From Treponema sp. (lineage in GTDB: Bacteria; Spirochaetota; Spirochaetia; Treponematales; Treponemataceae): 20,809 nucleotides of DNA. The position numbers and the translations under genes are program-made. The stretch spans positions 1 through 20,809 of the forward strand of contig JAEDIW010000043.1 of the NCBI GenBank assembly GCA_016296655.1. Reading direction: 5' to 3'. Positions 7,425-15,080 of the stretch are shown here, in pieces. A model generated the notes under the pieces. The model did not search any database, had not been told where the DNA came from, and saw only the letters and a list, made by a program, of their open reading frames with translations. Numbering within the stretch: the stretch's first letter is position 1; the number at the start of each line of letters is the position of its first letter.

Positions 7425-9646
7425 ATTTTCACCGCTTGCATGCGCTGCTTTTTACATTTTCTCTTTCAATCTGCTGTTTTGCAGGTGTTGAATTTTCCAG
7501 CCTTGACATAAACGCTGAAAATGAACTTCTTTACATTGCAGAACATAAGGTTCCTGGCAATTTTTCATATAAATCTGTTTTTCGCACACAAATAAAAGAC
7601 AGCAGCGGTTCTGAAAAAAATCAGCTTCTTACATGTTTCCCTGAAAGCATGGAACTGATTTCAGGAAATTCCGTACTGCAAATCAGAAACCGTTATGGAA
7701 CGGCTCTTTATTCTTTTGCTTCATCAAATTTGTACTATCTTCAGCAGAGGGAACAGCTGCCACTTTTTACGGCAAGACCTGTGCCTGTTGCTGTAAGTCC
7801 AAATGGCAAATGGTTTTGTTTTATCCGCCATTCTTCCAGTGAATTTGTAAATGGAACTCTTATGCTCCAAAATGCTGAAACCCGCGAGGCTTTTGTACTT
7901 AATCCAAATGTGCCGTTCAGCTATAAAGAAGTTCCTGTAAAATGGTCGCCTGACAGTTCTACGGTTCTTTACGAAAAAAACGGAAAAATCTGCTTTGCAA
8001 ATCCTGATGCCATGCAGAGAAAAGTTCAGCTTGATGAAAAATTCCGTGTAATAGGAAGAGGCAACATAAATTGCGTGAATTTTACACGGTCGCAGCAGCT
8101 TGTTTACATTGATTACGATATTGTATATGCATTGAATGTAAGCGAACTTTACACAATGGCTCTTTATTCTTCATATATTGGCATGGGTGCTGCAATTGCG
8201 CGCCTGCCTTATGCCTTTAATAATCAAAAAGATCGTTTTTCGGTAAATGATGATGCTTCACAGTTGTTTGTAATCCAGAACAATAAAACGGTTTCCTATT
8301 ATGCGTTAAGTCAGGGAAAATTTGCACGGGCAGAAATTTTGTATTCGCAGCCAGTTGTTGACTCGCAGGCAAATGTTCTTGCGATGAGTGTAACCTGGCC
8401 GGAAGGTAAAAAAACTGCGCCTGTCCTGTTCGTTGAATCACTTGCTCTTTACAGCGGAAATAGAATTCTGAAGGTTTATGCATTTGACAATATTTTAAAG
8501 GAAAAACTGAATGTTCAGGAACCGTCATGTTTTGCTTCAAATCCGTCTGGAACAAAGCTTGCATGCTATTTTTCCGGGGCAGTGAATGTTTACGATACTT
8601 CAACATGGAAAAAACTTGCTTCATTGCCTTCTGAAACTGCTGCATGCCTTTTGTGGCGGGACAATGATGTTCTGATTGTCGGTGGCCAGGAAGTTGTAAG
8701 GGCTTGGAATGTTGCCGGTGGAACATACAAGACCCTTTTTCTGGCTTCGGCAAAAAAAGTTTTCTGGAATTCAAAAGCCAGTTTAATTCAAGCGCAGACC
8801 TCTTCATCTGTTTTTACATACAATGCAGAAAAAAACACCTGGGCTACGGATTCAAATCATCCTCTTCCTGCAAGAAATTCTGTTCAGAACGGCCGTTTCC
8901 GCGTTTATACTGCGGAGTCGAAAAATAAAAAATACGAAAATGCCGTTTATGTGCGTACTTTAACAGGCAATGCTCTTACTTTTCCGCTTTTTGCAGAACC
9001 TGTAAAGGCTTTGCCAGTTGCAAAAAAAGTGGCATTGATTTTTGACGCAGTTGACTGTGCAGACGGAGTTCCTGAAATCCTTCAGGTGCTGAAACAGAAT
9101 CATCTGAAAACAACTTTCTTTATAAATGGAGAATTTATCCGCCGTTATCCTGAAGAAACGGTTCAGCTTGCTTTGTCTGGCAGCGAATGTGCTTCAATGT
9201 TTTTTACGGCAGCAGACCTTACTGCAAAGGGATTTATAATTGACGAAGAGTTTATCCGCCGCGGTTTGGCTAGAAATGAGGACGATTTTTTTGCCTGCAC
9301 TGGCAAGGAACTGTCTCTTTTGTGGCATGCTCCGTATTATAAAGCAAATCCGACTGTCATAAATGCAGGACAAAAGGCAGGCTATGCCTATATTTCTGTA
9401 GCAGGTGGAAATAAAGATGCTGTCGTTCTTGAGTCAAATTCTTCAGAATATAGGACGGCTTTCCAGCTTATAGAAGAATATCTGCAGGAATTGAAGTCTG
9501 GTAAACCGACACTTTCTGTAATTCCTGTTTCTACAGGTGTTTCTTCAGGCACAAGAAGTGATTTTCTGTATGAAAAACTGAATCTTCTGGTAAATCTTCT
9601 GCTTGATTGCGGATATGAAATTGTTCCTGTAAGTTCACTGCGCTAA
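7421..9646 (+). CDS. Secreted beta-propeller protein with C-terminal NodB-like (degenerate deacetylase) domain
   Basis: A 741-residue protein with an N-terminal hydrophobic signal sequence (about 7-22). Residues 25-525 show repeated strands with SPNGKW-, SPDSS- and NPSGT-type turns typical of WD40/TolB-like propellers. Residues 529-741 follow the polysaccharide-deacetylase (NodB) layout: LIFDAVD (539-545), TFFING (565-570), a segment matching the GHE.xxHxxxH zinc motif (587-597), HAPYY (636-640) and a C-terminal barrel strand. The zinc ligands are gone: the second Asp of FDD is Ala543, and the two His are Met593 and Ala597. It is therefore probably a non-catalytic carbohydrate-binding or scaffold protein in the periplasm or on the surface. 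The gene overlaps the zinc-ribbon gene by four nt and converges on the carboxypeptidase gene. Confidence 0.8.
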   Translation: MNFHRLHALLFTFSLSICCFAGVEFSSLDINAENELLYIAEHKVPGNFSYKSVFRTQIKDSSGSEKNQLLTCFPESMELISGNSVLQIRNRYGTALYSFASSNLYYLQQREQLPLFTARPVPVAVSPNGKWFCFIRHSSSEFVNGTLMLQNAETREAFVLNPNVPFSYKEVPVKWSPDSSTVLYEKNGKICFANPDAMQRKVQLDEKFRVIGRGNINCVNFTRSQQLVYIDYDIVYALNVSELYTMALYSSYIGMGAAIARLPYAFNNQKDRFSVNDDASQLFVIQNNKTVSYYALSQGKFARAEILYSQPVVDSQANVLAMSVTWPEGKKTAPVLFVESLALYSGNRILKVYAFDNILKEKLNVQEPSCFASNPSGTKLACYFSGAVNVYDTSTWKKLASLPSETAACLLWRDNDVLIVGGQEVVRAWNVAGGTYKTLFLASAKKVFWNSKASLIQAQTSSSVFTYNAEKNTWATDSNHPLPARNSVQNGRFRVYTAESKNKKYENAVYVRTLTGNALTFPLFAEPVKALPVAKKVALIFDAVDCADGVPEILQVLKQNHLKTTFFINGEFIRRYPEETVQLALSGSECASMFFTAADLTAKGFIIDEEFIRRGLARNEDDFFACTGKELSLLWHAPYYKANPTVINAGQKAGYAYISVAGGNKDAVVLESNSSEYRTAFQLIEEYLQELKSGKPTLSVIPVSTGVSSGTRSDFLYEKLNLLVNLLLDCGYEIVPVSSLR

Positions 9647-9699
9647 GCCCAAAAAAAGATTTTCTGATGCACGCAGCTTGATGCCTGACTACCTTGAAT

Positions 9700-11067
9700 T
9701 TACAGAAACAGCATGGCAAGTTTTCCTGCAACGGAGCCAGGAAATCCTGCTTTTTCCACAGTTCTGTCAGCTGCAAGAGGAATGATCTGCAAAACTGTTC
9801 CATCTAATGAATACACAAGCTTTCCATAAACTTCTGCAGCGTTTGCGTTTTCCATGATGAAATCTGGAAGTTGTACAGAAACTTTTATACGGTCTGCTGC
9901 TTCCTGCGGCGAAGAGCCTGCAATAAATGGAACGGTAAGAAAATATGGTTCAAAAACAGGAATGAGATTGACACTTTTTTCTTTGCCGCCTGGAACTGCA
10001 ACGGTAAAACTGTATTCCTGCTGATTTTTATAATCTGCAAAATTTGCAAAAGCCCATTCCATTAAAGTTGTACCGTCTTCTATTTTATGCTTGTTTCCCT
10101 GCGCTGTGCCGATTCCTGCACCATGCATTGTTACAGACAGAAATCTTGTACCTTTTCTTTTTGCCGTCAACGACAGATTGTAGCCGCTTTCATAGATAAA
10201 GCCGGTTTTCAAGCCGTCGCAGCCTTCAAGATGCCATAAAAGTTTGTTAGTATTGTATGCGGTTATGGCAAAACGTTCAGGATTTGCCTTTTGCCACGGT
10301 GGCAGATTTTCTGGGCGTGGAAAAACAAATGATTTTTTTGAATGAAAAAGTTCCAGTGACTGTGGAAATTTTTCAAGGTAAACTCTGGCAAAGGCTGCAA
10401 ACTCCCGTGGTGTAGTAATATTTTTCTCACTGTAACCTGAAGGTTCTACAAAATGAGTGTCAGTCAGGCCAAGTTCTGCAATTTCTCTGTTCATCCGCTC
10501 CACGAATTTTTCAACAGAACCGCTTATGTGCAAGGCTATTGCCACTGCGGCATCATTGCCAGAAACTATTGCAAGACCTGAAAGCAGGTCAAACAGTGTA
10601 ACTTTCTGTCCCTGGTCAAGAAACATGAGGGATGAGTCAGGCGGCATATTTCGAGCCCAACATTCAGGAGGCAGGGAAATAATCTGGTCAAGTGAAAGAT
10701 GGCCAGCTTCCATCTCCTTGAAAACAATGTACATTACAACCAGCTTTGTCATTGAAGCTGGAGGAACTTTTGTGTCAGCAGCCTTTTCAAAAAGAATGGA
10801 ACCTGTAAGTGTGTCAATCAGAATTGCATTTTCCGCAGAAATCGAAAGGTTTGCAGGAATTACGGGGTAGGGCAGCTGATGGACAAGTTTTGTCCGTTCC
10901 TTAAATCTTGAATCTAAAAGTGCATTCAGTTCAAGTTTTTGATTTTCTGAAAGAGGAGCCGGTTCCTTAAGATTTTTTAATGAATTTACATAAAATGTAA
11001 AATAAACAGCTGAAAAAACAGTTAAAAAAAATATTATACTGATGCCAACTTTTAGCTTTTTAGTCAT
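9700..11067 (-). CDS. dacA: D-alanyl-D-alanine carboxypeptidase (DacA/PBP5 type, S11 family)
   Basis: A 455-residue low-molecular-weight penicillin-binding protein that removes the terminal D-Ala of peptidoglycan stem peptides. An N-terminal hydrophobic segment (about 5-27) acts as an uncleaved anchor or signal. Active-site motifs are SMTK (Ser105-Lys108), SGN (169-171) and KTG (287-289, in GLKTGF). Residues after about 345 form a beta-rich PBP5_C-like domain. No C-terminal amphipathic anchor is obvious; the end is short and hydrophobic. There is no Shine-Dalgarno; a -10-like TAGACT (11076-11081, minus strand) lies eight nt before the ATG. It converges with the propeller gene across 53 nt without a visible hairpin terminator. 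The symbol is by family resemblance. Confidence 0.92.
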   Translation of the reverse strand: MTKKLKVGISIIFFLTVFSAVYFTFYVNSLKNLKEPAPLSENQKLELNALLDSRFKERTKLVHQLPYPVIPANLSISAENAILIDTLTGSILFEKAADTKVPPASMTKLVVMYIVFKEMEAGHLSLDQIISLPPECWARNMPPDSSLMFLDQGQKVTLFDLLSGLAIVSGNDAAVAIALHISGSVEKFVERMNREIAELGLTDTHFVEPSGYSEKNITTPREFAAFARVYLEKFPQSLELFHSKKSFVFPRPENLPPWQKANPERFAITAYNTNKLLWHLEGCDGLKTGFIYESGYNLSLTAKRKGTRFLSVTMHGAGIGTAQGNKHKIEDGTTLMEWAFANFADYKNQQEYSFTVAVPGGKEKSVNLIPVFEPYFLTVPFIAGSSPQEAADRIKVSVQLPDFIMENANAAEVYGKLVYSLDGTVLQIIPLAADRTVEKAGFPGSVAGKLAMLFL

Positions 11068-11202
11068 AGCAGACTAGTCTAATGGAAAAATGATTTTGTT
11101 GGAATAGCTGTCCAGGCATCTTTCTGTATAAGCTTTTGTTTTTTTCCTGATTTTTTTTAATCATTTTGGAGCTGAATTTAATTTGTTTTTACATAATCAG
11201 AA

Positions 11203-11232
11203 TTGAATGAGAATAAATTAAAATGCTATAAT
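11203..11232 (+). promoter_or_regulatory. Promoter of the NCS2 permease gene
   Basis: TTGAAT (11203-11208) and a perfect TATAAT (11227-11232) are 18 nt apart, placing the likely transcription start near 11239 and giving a leader of about 135 nt before the ATG at 11375. Confidence 0.7.
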
Positions 11233-11245
11233 TTCCCCATGTTTT

Positions 11246-11326
11246 TGCATTCTGGCATAGATGCATGAAAAAATCTTCATTTAGCCGGTTGTGGAAACAT
11301 AAAACAGAGGTATGCCGTTTTTTTTT
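11246..11326 (+). promoter_or_regulatory. Candidate attenuator in the permease leader
   Basis: GGCATA (11254-11259) can pair with TATGCC (11311-11316), directly followed by nine T (11318-11326), a terminator-like arrangement with a long loop. An upstream hairpin, TGCAT (11246-11250) with ATGCA (11261-11265), would hide GGCATA in its loop and so compete. The layout is that of an attenuated leader. I do not recognise the conserved core of the purine riboswitch, so any ligand is unknown; the stems are short. Confidence 0.3.
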
Positions 11327-11374
11327 AATCAGGCAGCCTTGAAATTTGCAAACCGTTTTCTATGGGAGTTTAAA

Positions 11375-12658
11375 ATGGAAAAACTGTTCAAACTTAAGGA
11401 ACATGGAACGACTGTCCGCACAGAAGTTATTGCAGGCGTGACAACATTCCTTGCAATGGCCTACATTCTTGCCGTTAACCCTGGAATGCTTTCTCAGACT
11501 GGCATGCCTATTGCCAGTGTATTTACGGCAACTGCACTTTCTGCAGGAATTGCAACATTGGTTATGGCCTTTACCGCAAATCTGCCTGTTGCACTTGCTC
11601 CTGGTATGGGACTGAATGCATTCTTTACCTACACTGTTGTTATGGGAATGGGTTATAGCTGGCAGCTTGCTCTTACGGCTGTTTTTATTGAAGGTATAGT
11701 ATTTATTTTGCTTTCTTTCTTTAATGTACGCGAAATGATTATTGATGCAATTCCTTCCAGCTTGAAGACAGCAATTTCTGTTGGAATTGGTTTGTTCATT
11801 GCTTTGATTGGACTTACAAATGCAGGTATTGTCAGAGGCGACACAGGTACAATAGTTGGTTTTGCAGCTTTAAAAGGTGCTCCTCTTGTCGCAGCTCTGG
11901 GACTTCTTATTACTGCTGTTTTATATTGTATGAAAGTTCCTGGTTCAATTCTGCTTGGAATCATAATTACTACAGTTATAGGCATTCCATTTGGCATTAC
12001 GGTAATTCCTCAGGGCTTCAAGCCGTTTGCAACACCAGCTTCTCCTTTGTTCTGCCGTTTTGATTTTTCAAATATCCTGACTTTAAAATTCTTTTCAGTA
12101 TTCTTTACATTCTTCTTTGTAGATATTTTTGATACAATCGGTACTTTGGTTGGTGTTACGACACAGGCCGGACTTATCAAAAACGGTAAAATTCCGCATG
12201 CAAAACAGGCTTTACTTGCTGATGCCGTAGGTACTGTTGCTGGTGCAGCTCTTGGAACTTCAACTGTTACAAGTTTTGTAGAAAGTACTTCTGGCGTTGC
12301 AGCCGGTGGTCGTACTGGTATGGCAGCTTTTGTAACAGGCATTCTGTTTTTTGCTTCATTGTTCTTAAGTCCTCTTTTCCTTTTGGTTCCGTCTGCTGCA
12401 ACTGCACCAGCATTGATTATTGTAGGATTTTTTATGCTTTGCAATGTCGGCCAGATTAATTTCAAAGACCCGACAGAAGCTATTCCTGCATTTATCTGTA
12501 TAATCGTTACACCTTTTTCATATTCAATTGCTGAAGGCATTGTATGGGGAATTGTTTCTTATGTTGTACTCAAAACAGTTACAGGCAAGGCAAAAGAAGT
12601 TTCTTTAGTCGGCTGGTTCCTGTTCATCGTATTCATCTTGAGATGGGTATTCAAATAG
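11375..12658 (+). CDS. NCS2 family purine (adenine/guanine/hypoxanthine-type) permease
   Basis: A 427-residue inner-membrane transporter with about 12 hydrophobic segments, of the AzgA/PbuG branch of the nucleobase-cation symporter-2 family. Typical features are TEVIAGVTTFLAMAYIL near the N-terminus with VNPGML, the DIFDTIGTLVGV block in the middle, and the following GTSTVTSFVEST and GGRTGM motifs that line the substrate site. It probably imports purine bases by proton symport for salvage. The start at 11375 is chosen because GGGAG (11364-11368) lies six nt before it; the in-frame ATG at 11312 lies in the structured leader and adds 21 residues the family lacks. It is a single-gene unit with its own promoter and a strong terminator, possibly controlled by leader attenuation. 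Confidence 0.93.
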   Translation: MEKLFKLKEHGTTVRTEVIAGVTTFLAMAYILAVNPGMLSQTGMPIASVFTATALSAGIATLVMAFTANLPVALAPGMGLNAFFTYTVVMGMGYSWQLALTAVFIEGIVFILLSFFNVREMIIDAIPSSLKTAISVGIGLFIALIGLTNAGIVRGDTGTIVGFAALKGAPLVAALGLLITAVLYCMKVPGSILLGIIITTVIGIPFGITVIPQGFKPFATPASPLFCRFDFSNILTLKFFSVFFTFFFVDIFDTIGTLVGVTTQAGLIKNGKIPHAKQALLADAVGTVAGAALGTSTVTSFVESTSGVAAGGRTGMAAFVTGILFFASLFLSPLFLLVPSAATAPALIIVGFFMLCNVGQINFKDPTEAIPAFICIIVTPFSYSIAEGIVWGIVSYVVLKTVTGKAKEVSLVGWFLFIVFILRWVFK

Positions 12659-12669
12659 TAGTTTTTAAG

Positions 12670-12706
12670 AAATTGTCCGTAATGCAATGACTTACGGACA
12701 ATTTTC
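12670..12706 (+). terminator. Rho-independent terminator of the permease gene
   Basis: A perfect 13-bp stem (12670-12682 with 12692-12704) and 9-nt loop, ending in TTTT, lie 11 nt after the stop codon. Confidence 0.85.
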
Positions 12707-12714
12707 TGCTTTTG

Positions 12715-12770
12715 CAACCACCTGTTTGACGGGTGGTTGTGATTGAGGGGGGGGGTAGTACAACCCCTCA
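12715..12770. other. Two further hairpins and a G9 tract between permease and HAD genes
   Basis: CAACCACC (12715-12722) pairs with GGTGGTTG (12732-12739). TGAGGGG (12744-12750) pairs with CCCCTCA (12764-12770), enclosing part of a run of nine G (12747-12755). No gene is seen here. The G run followed by TAGTACAAC recalls the G8-TACAAC at the 3' end of the HD-GYP gene. Confidence 0.45.
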
Positions 12771-12779
12771 AAACGGCGA

Positions 12780-12812
12780 AGTCAAGGCTTTAAGCGTTAG
12801 CGTGCCTTGACT
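12780..12812 (-). terminator. Hairpin just downstream of the HAD gene
   Basis: AGTCAAGGC (12780-12788) and GCCTTGACT (12804-12812) form a perfect 9-bp stem with a 15-nt loop, seven nt past the HAD stop on the minus strand. The U-tract after it is poor (a TTTT several nt on), so termination is plausible but not certain. Confidence 0.5.
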
Positions 12813-12819
12813 CGACGTA

Positions 12820-13428
12820 TTAGAACTTAAACTCAAGACCGCAAATTTTTTTTACATATTCTGCAGCATCCTGCGCTGTTGTAAAAACGTGCGCGTTAAT
12901 TCCAAGACTTTCTGCCGCCCTTACATTTTCTTCCATGTCATCAAAAAAGAACATTTCGTCATAGCTGTAGGATTTTTCTGCTTCTTTTATAGCCATCCAG
13001 AAAGTTGCGTCAGGTTTCATCTGCCCCATAAGATTTGAAGCATAAACTTTGTCAAAAATCCCGTATTCCTTATGTTCTATATGATAATTGTAATGGACAT
13101 CAATCGTATTTGTTCCGCAGACAACCCTGTATCCCTGTTTTTTTATTGCCTCAACAAATTTCAGGGAATCTTCAATCATTTCAGGTTTAAAGAATTTCAG
13201 CCAGAAGTTTTCACAAGGTGCAGGCAAGCCTTCCCGGCGGGCAGTTATTTCAAGGCTTTCCATGCTGGTTATGTTTCCCCGTGTTGCAGCGGCAAAAACA
13301 TTCATCATATCGCGTTTTTGCGTTTCGCTGATTTCCTTGAATCCCAGAGATTTTACAACATCCTCAAAAACTGCACAGTTGTTTACGATTACGTTTCCCA
13401 TATCAAAAATAAAAAGATAGTTTTTCAT
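12820..13428 (-). CDS. HAD-superfamily hydrolase (YihX-like phosphatase)
   Basis: A 202-residue cytoplasmic haloacid dehalogenase-fold phosphatase. Motif I is FDMGNV with nucleophile Asp9; the usual second Asp is Gly11, as in the FDxGNV subgroup that includes the glucose-1-phosphatase YihX. Motif II is Thr in CGTNT, motif III the Lys of GQMKPD and motif IV FFFDDMEEN. A helical cap of about 60 residues follows motif I. The natural substrate cannot be read from the sequence; sugar phosphates are likely. AGGAG (minus strand, 13434-13438) five nt before the ATG supports the start. It lies downstream of the fba terminators on the same strand, so it probably has its own promoter in the short gap, although I see no strong one. 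Confidence 0.85.
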   Translation of the reverse strand: MKNYLFIFDMGNVIVNNCAVFEDVVKSLGFKEISETQKRDMMNVFAAATRGNITSMESLEITARREGLPAPCENFWLKFFKPEMIEDSLKFVEAIKKQGYRVVCGTNTIDVHYNYHIEHKEYGIFDKVYASNLMGQMKPDATFWMAIKEAEKSYSYDEMFFFDDMEENVRAAESLGINAHVFTTAQDAAEYVKKICGLEFKF

Positions 13429-13501
13429 AAATTCTCCTAAGATTTTGCTGTTTCAGCGACTTTGCAGGATTTTGCTATGACTGCTGAAAGTATCCGCATG
13501 T

Positions 13502-13540
13502 AAAAAAATCCCCCGCAACACCAAATGCACACGGGGGATT
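13502..13540 (-). terminator. Rho-independent terminator downstream of fba
   Basis: AATCCCCCG (13507-13515) pairs with CGGGGGATT (13532-13540), a 9-bp GC-rich stem; on the minus strand it runs into a seven-T tract (plus A, 13502-13508). It is the last of three hairpins after fba and the strongest terminator of the set. Confidence 0.85.
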
Positions 13541-13541
13541 C

Positions 13542-13624
13542 CTGTCTGCCTTGAAAAATCAGGCTTTCCAAGACAGCCTAAAAACATTTTCAGCTGATGC
13601 AAGAACTGCATGCATCAGTTGAAA
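13542..13624 (-). other. Two additional hairpins in the fba 3' region
   Basis: Nearest the fba stop, 13588-13601 pairs with 13611-13624 in a 14-bp stem with one G-U and a 9-nt loop, followed on the minus strand by ATGTTTTT, possibly a first terminator. Next, CTGTCT plus GCCT (13542-13551) pair with AGGC and AGACAG (13561-13564, 13571-13576) with a bulge. With the final terminator they make a structured tail of about 140 nt. Confidence 0.55.
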
Positions 13625-13642
13625 GGCCTATAAACTGAACGA

Positions 13643-14647
13643 CTAGTCCAAAGCATGTCCTGCTGAACCGAATACATTAACATTCTTTTCAGCATACATT
13701 TTTTTCAGTTCTTCACGTGCAGGTCCAAGATATTTACGTGGATCGAATTCTCCTGGATTTTCTGAAAGAACGCGGCGGATTGCAGCTGTCATGGCAAGAC
13801 GACCGTCAGAGTCAACGTTGATTTTGCAAACTGCAGATTTTGCAGCTTTGCGCAGCTGTTCTTCAGGAATGCCCACAGAATCAGGAATCTTTCCGCCGAA
13901 TTTTTCAATTTCCTTAACGTATTTAACAGGAACCGAAGAAGAACCGTGCAGAACAATTGGGAAACCTGGAAGTTTCTTTTCAATTTCTTCAAGAACGTCA
14001 AAAGCAAGTGGCGGTGGAACAAGAACACCGTCAGCAGTACGTGTACACTGTTCTGGAGTAAATTTGCAGCGACCGTGGCTTGTACCAATTGAAATGGCCA
14101 GAGAGTCAACACCAGTTTTTGCAACAAAGTCCTGAACTTCTTCTGGTTTTGTGTAATGGCTTTCAGCAGCTACGACTTCATCTTCAACACCTGCAAGAAC
14201 GCCAAGTTCACCTTCTACAGATACGTAATCCGGGCGGGAGTGAGCATATTCACAAACTTTCTTTGTAAGGGCAACATTTTCTTCGTAAGGAAGTGAAGAG
14301 CCGTCAATCATTACAGAAGAAAAACCATTGTCTATACATTCCTTGCACAATTCAAAAGAACTGCCGTGGTCAAGGTGAAGAACGATTGGAATAGCGCAGC
14401 CAAGTTCGCGAGCATATTCAACAGCTCCGCGTGCCATGTTGCGCAAAAGATTCTGATTTGCATAGTTGCGGGCACCGTTTGAAACCTGCAGAATTACAGG
14501 CGATTTTGTTTCAACACAAGCCTGAATGATAGACTGAAGCTGTTCCATATTGTTGAAGTTGTATGCAGGAATTGCATAATGACCTGCCATTGCCTTCTTG
14601 AACATATCGACTGTATTTACCAGCCCCAATTCTTTATAACTAGTCAT
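13643..14647 (-). CDS. fba: Class II fructose-1,6-bisphosphate aldolase
   Basis: A 334-residue zinc-dependent aldolase that interconverts fructose 1,6-bisphosphate with glyceraldehyde 3-phosphate and dihydroxyacetone phosphate in glycolysis and gluconeogenesis. Conserved blocks are AIPAYNFNN (25-33), HLDHG (91-95, zinc and catalytic region), SVMIDGS (111-117), VEGELG (144-149), GTSHG (188-192), VLHGSS (232-237) and NVDSD (277-281). Length and sequence style fit the class IIB enzymes of treponemes, which depend on glycolysis. The ATG is preceded by GGAGG (minus strand) with a short spacer, a strong ribosome binding site fitting high expression. It is monocistronic, with its own promoter and a three-hairpin 3' end. 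Confidence 0.96.
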   Translation of the reverse strand: MTSYKELGLVNTVDMFKKAMAGHYAIPAYNFNNMEQLQSIIQACVETKSPVILQVSNGARNYANQNLLRNMARGAVEYARELGCAIPIVLHLDHGSSFELCKECIDNGFSSVMIDGSSLPYEENVALTKKVCEYAHSRPDYVSVEGELGVLAGVEDEVVAAESHYTKPEEVQDFVAKTGVDSLAISIGTSHGRCKFTPEQCTRTADGVLVPPPLAFDVLEEIEKKLPGFPIVLHGSSSVPVKYVKEIEKFGGKIPDSVGIPEEQLRKAAKSAVCKINVDSDGRLAMTAAIRRVLSENPGEFDPRKYLGPAREELKKMYAEKNVNVFGSAGHALD

Positions 14648-14650
14648 AAA

Positions 14651-14713
14651 TCCTCCGTATGAAGCCTTTGATAAGCTTTTCTATATCCTAGAATAAAAAC
14701 GTTAAAGTTACAA
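14651..14713 (-). promoter_or_regulatory. Promoter and ribosome binding site of fba
   Basis: On the minus strand -35 TTGTAA (14708-14713) and -10 TAGGAT (14685-14690) are 17 nt apart. The Shine-Dalgarno GGAGGA (14651-14656) follows, three nt from the ATG, giving a leader of about 30 nt. Confidence 0.55.
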
Positions 14714-14761
14714 GTAAAGTTAAAAAAAATGACGGAAAAATACCAAATTTTCTTAATATGA

Positions 14762-14837
14762 AAGGGGAAAGCCTTCCCCTTGGGCTCAACCGCAAAGCGT
14801 TTTCGCCACAACCCCTTCTCCTAGGGGCAGGCCCCTA
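14762..14837. repeat. Intergenic hairpin-rich element upstream of fba and rsgA
   Basis: AAGGGGAA (14762-14769) pairs perfectly with TTCCCCTT (14774-14781) around a 4-nt loop, and TAGGGG (14822-14827) with CCCCTA (14832-14837). Between them lies GC-rich DNA unlike the AT-rich surroundings. No coding potential. The base composition and paired C/G blocks suggest a dispersed intergenic repeat, but only one copy of this part is in the window. Confidence 0.4.
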
Positions 14838-14915
14838 AAACCTCAAGCCCATTTTTTCAGGAAATTCTGCATGCATTGCCAGAAGCATGTTTTTTCTGCC
14901 GGAAATTTTGCGCTC

Positions 14916-15020
14916 GGGATAGGAGTGTGGCGAAGCCTTCCGAACAAAGTGAGGAATGGAGCGGAAGCGGAAACACGGATAGCCCGTCTGCAGATGCCGT
15001 CGCGCCCGTAAAATAAAAAT
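14916..15020 (+). repeat. Intergenic repeat, copy 1 (upstream of rsgA)
   Basis: A 31-nt core (14957-14987) matches the core of copy 2 (20458-20488) at 26 of 31 positions, with shared blocks TGGAGCG, AGCGGAA and CGGATAGCC. Outside the core both have GGATAG at the left and AATAAAAAT at the right, in the same order. It contains no gene. It looks like a dispersed, imperfect, structure-forming repeat. Confidence 0.65.
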
Positions 15021-15080
15021 GAGATTGCTGTAATGATTTAAGCCTTGAATAACAGTTATTTTTTTTATACCATATAAAAT

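Noticed and set aside
8217..8807. A 196-codon minus-strand frame inside the propeller gene.
   Set aside because: It is an antisense shadow of a well supported coding frame, with no start signal or family resemblance.
11239..11374. A classical purine riboswitch upstream of the permease.
   Set aside because: The conserved three-way junction sequence and paired loop motifs were not found, so only an unspecified attenuator is proposed.
12010..12540. A 176-codon minus-strand frame inside the permease gene.
   Set aside because: Antisense shadow of a transmembrane protein gene with clear family motifs.
14871..14904. A CATGC/GCATG stem followed by six T upstream of repeat copy 1.
   Set aside because: The 5-bp stem is too weak and no plus-strand gene lies upstream to be terminated.
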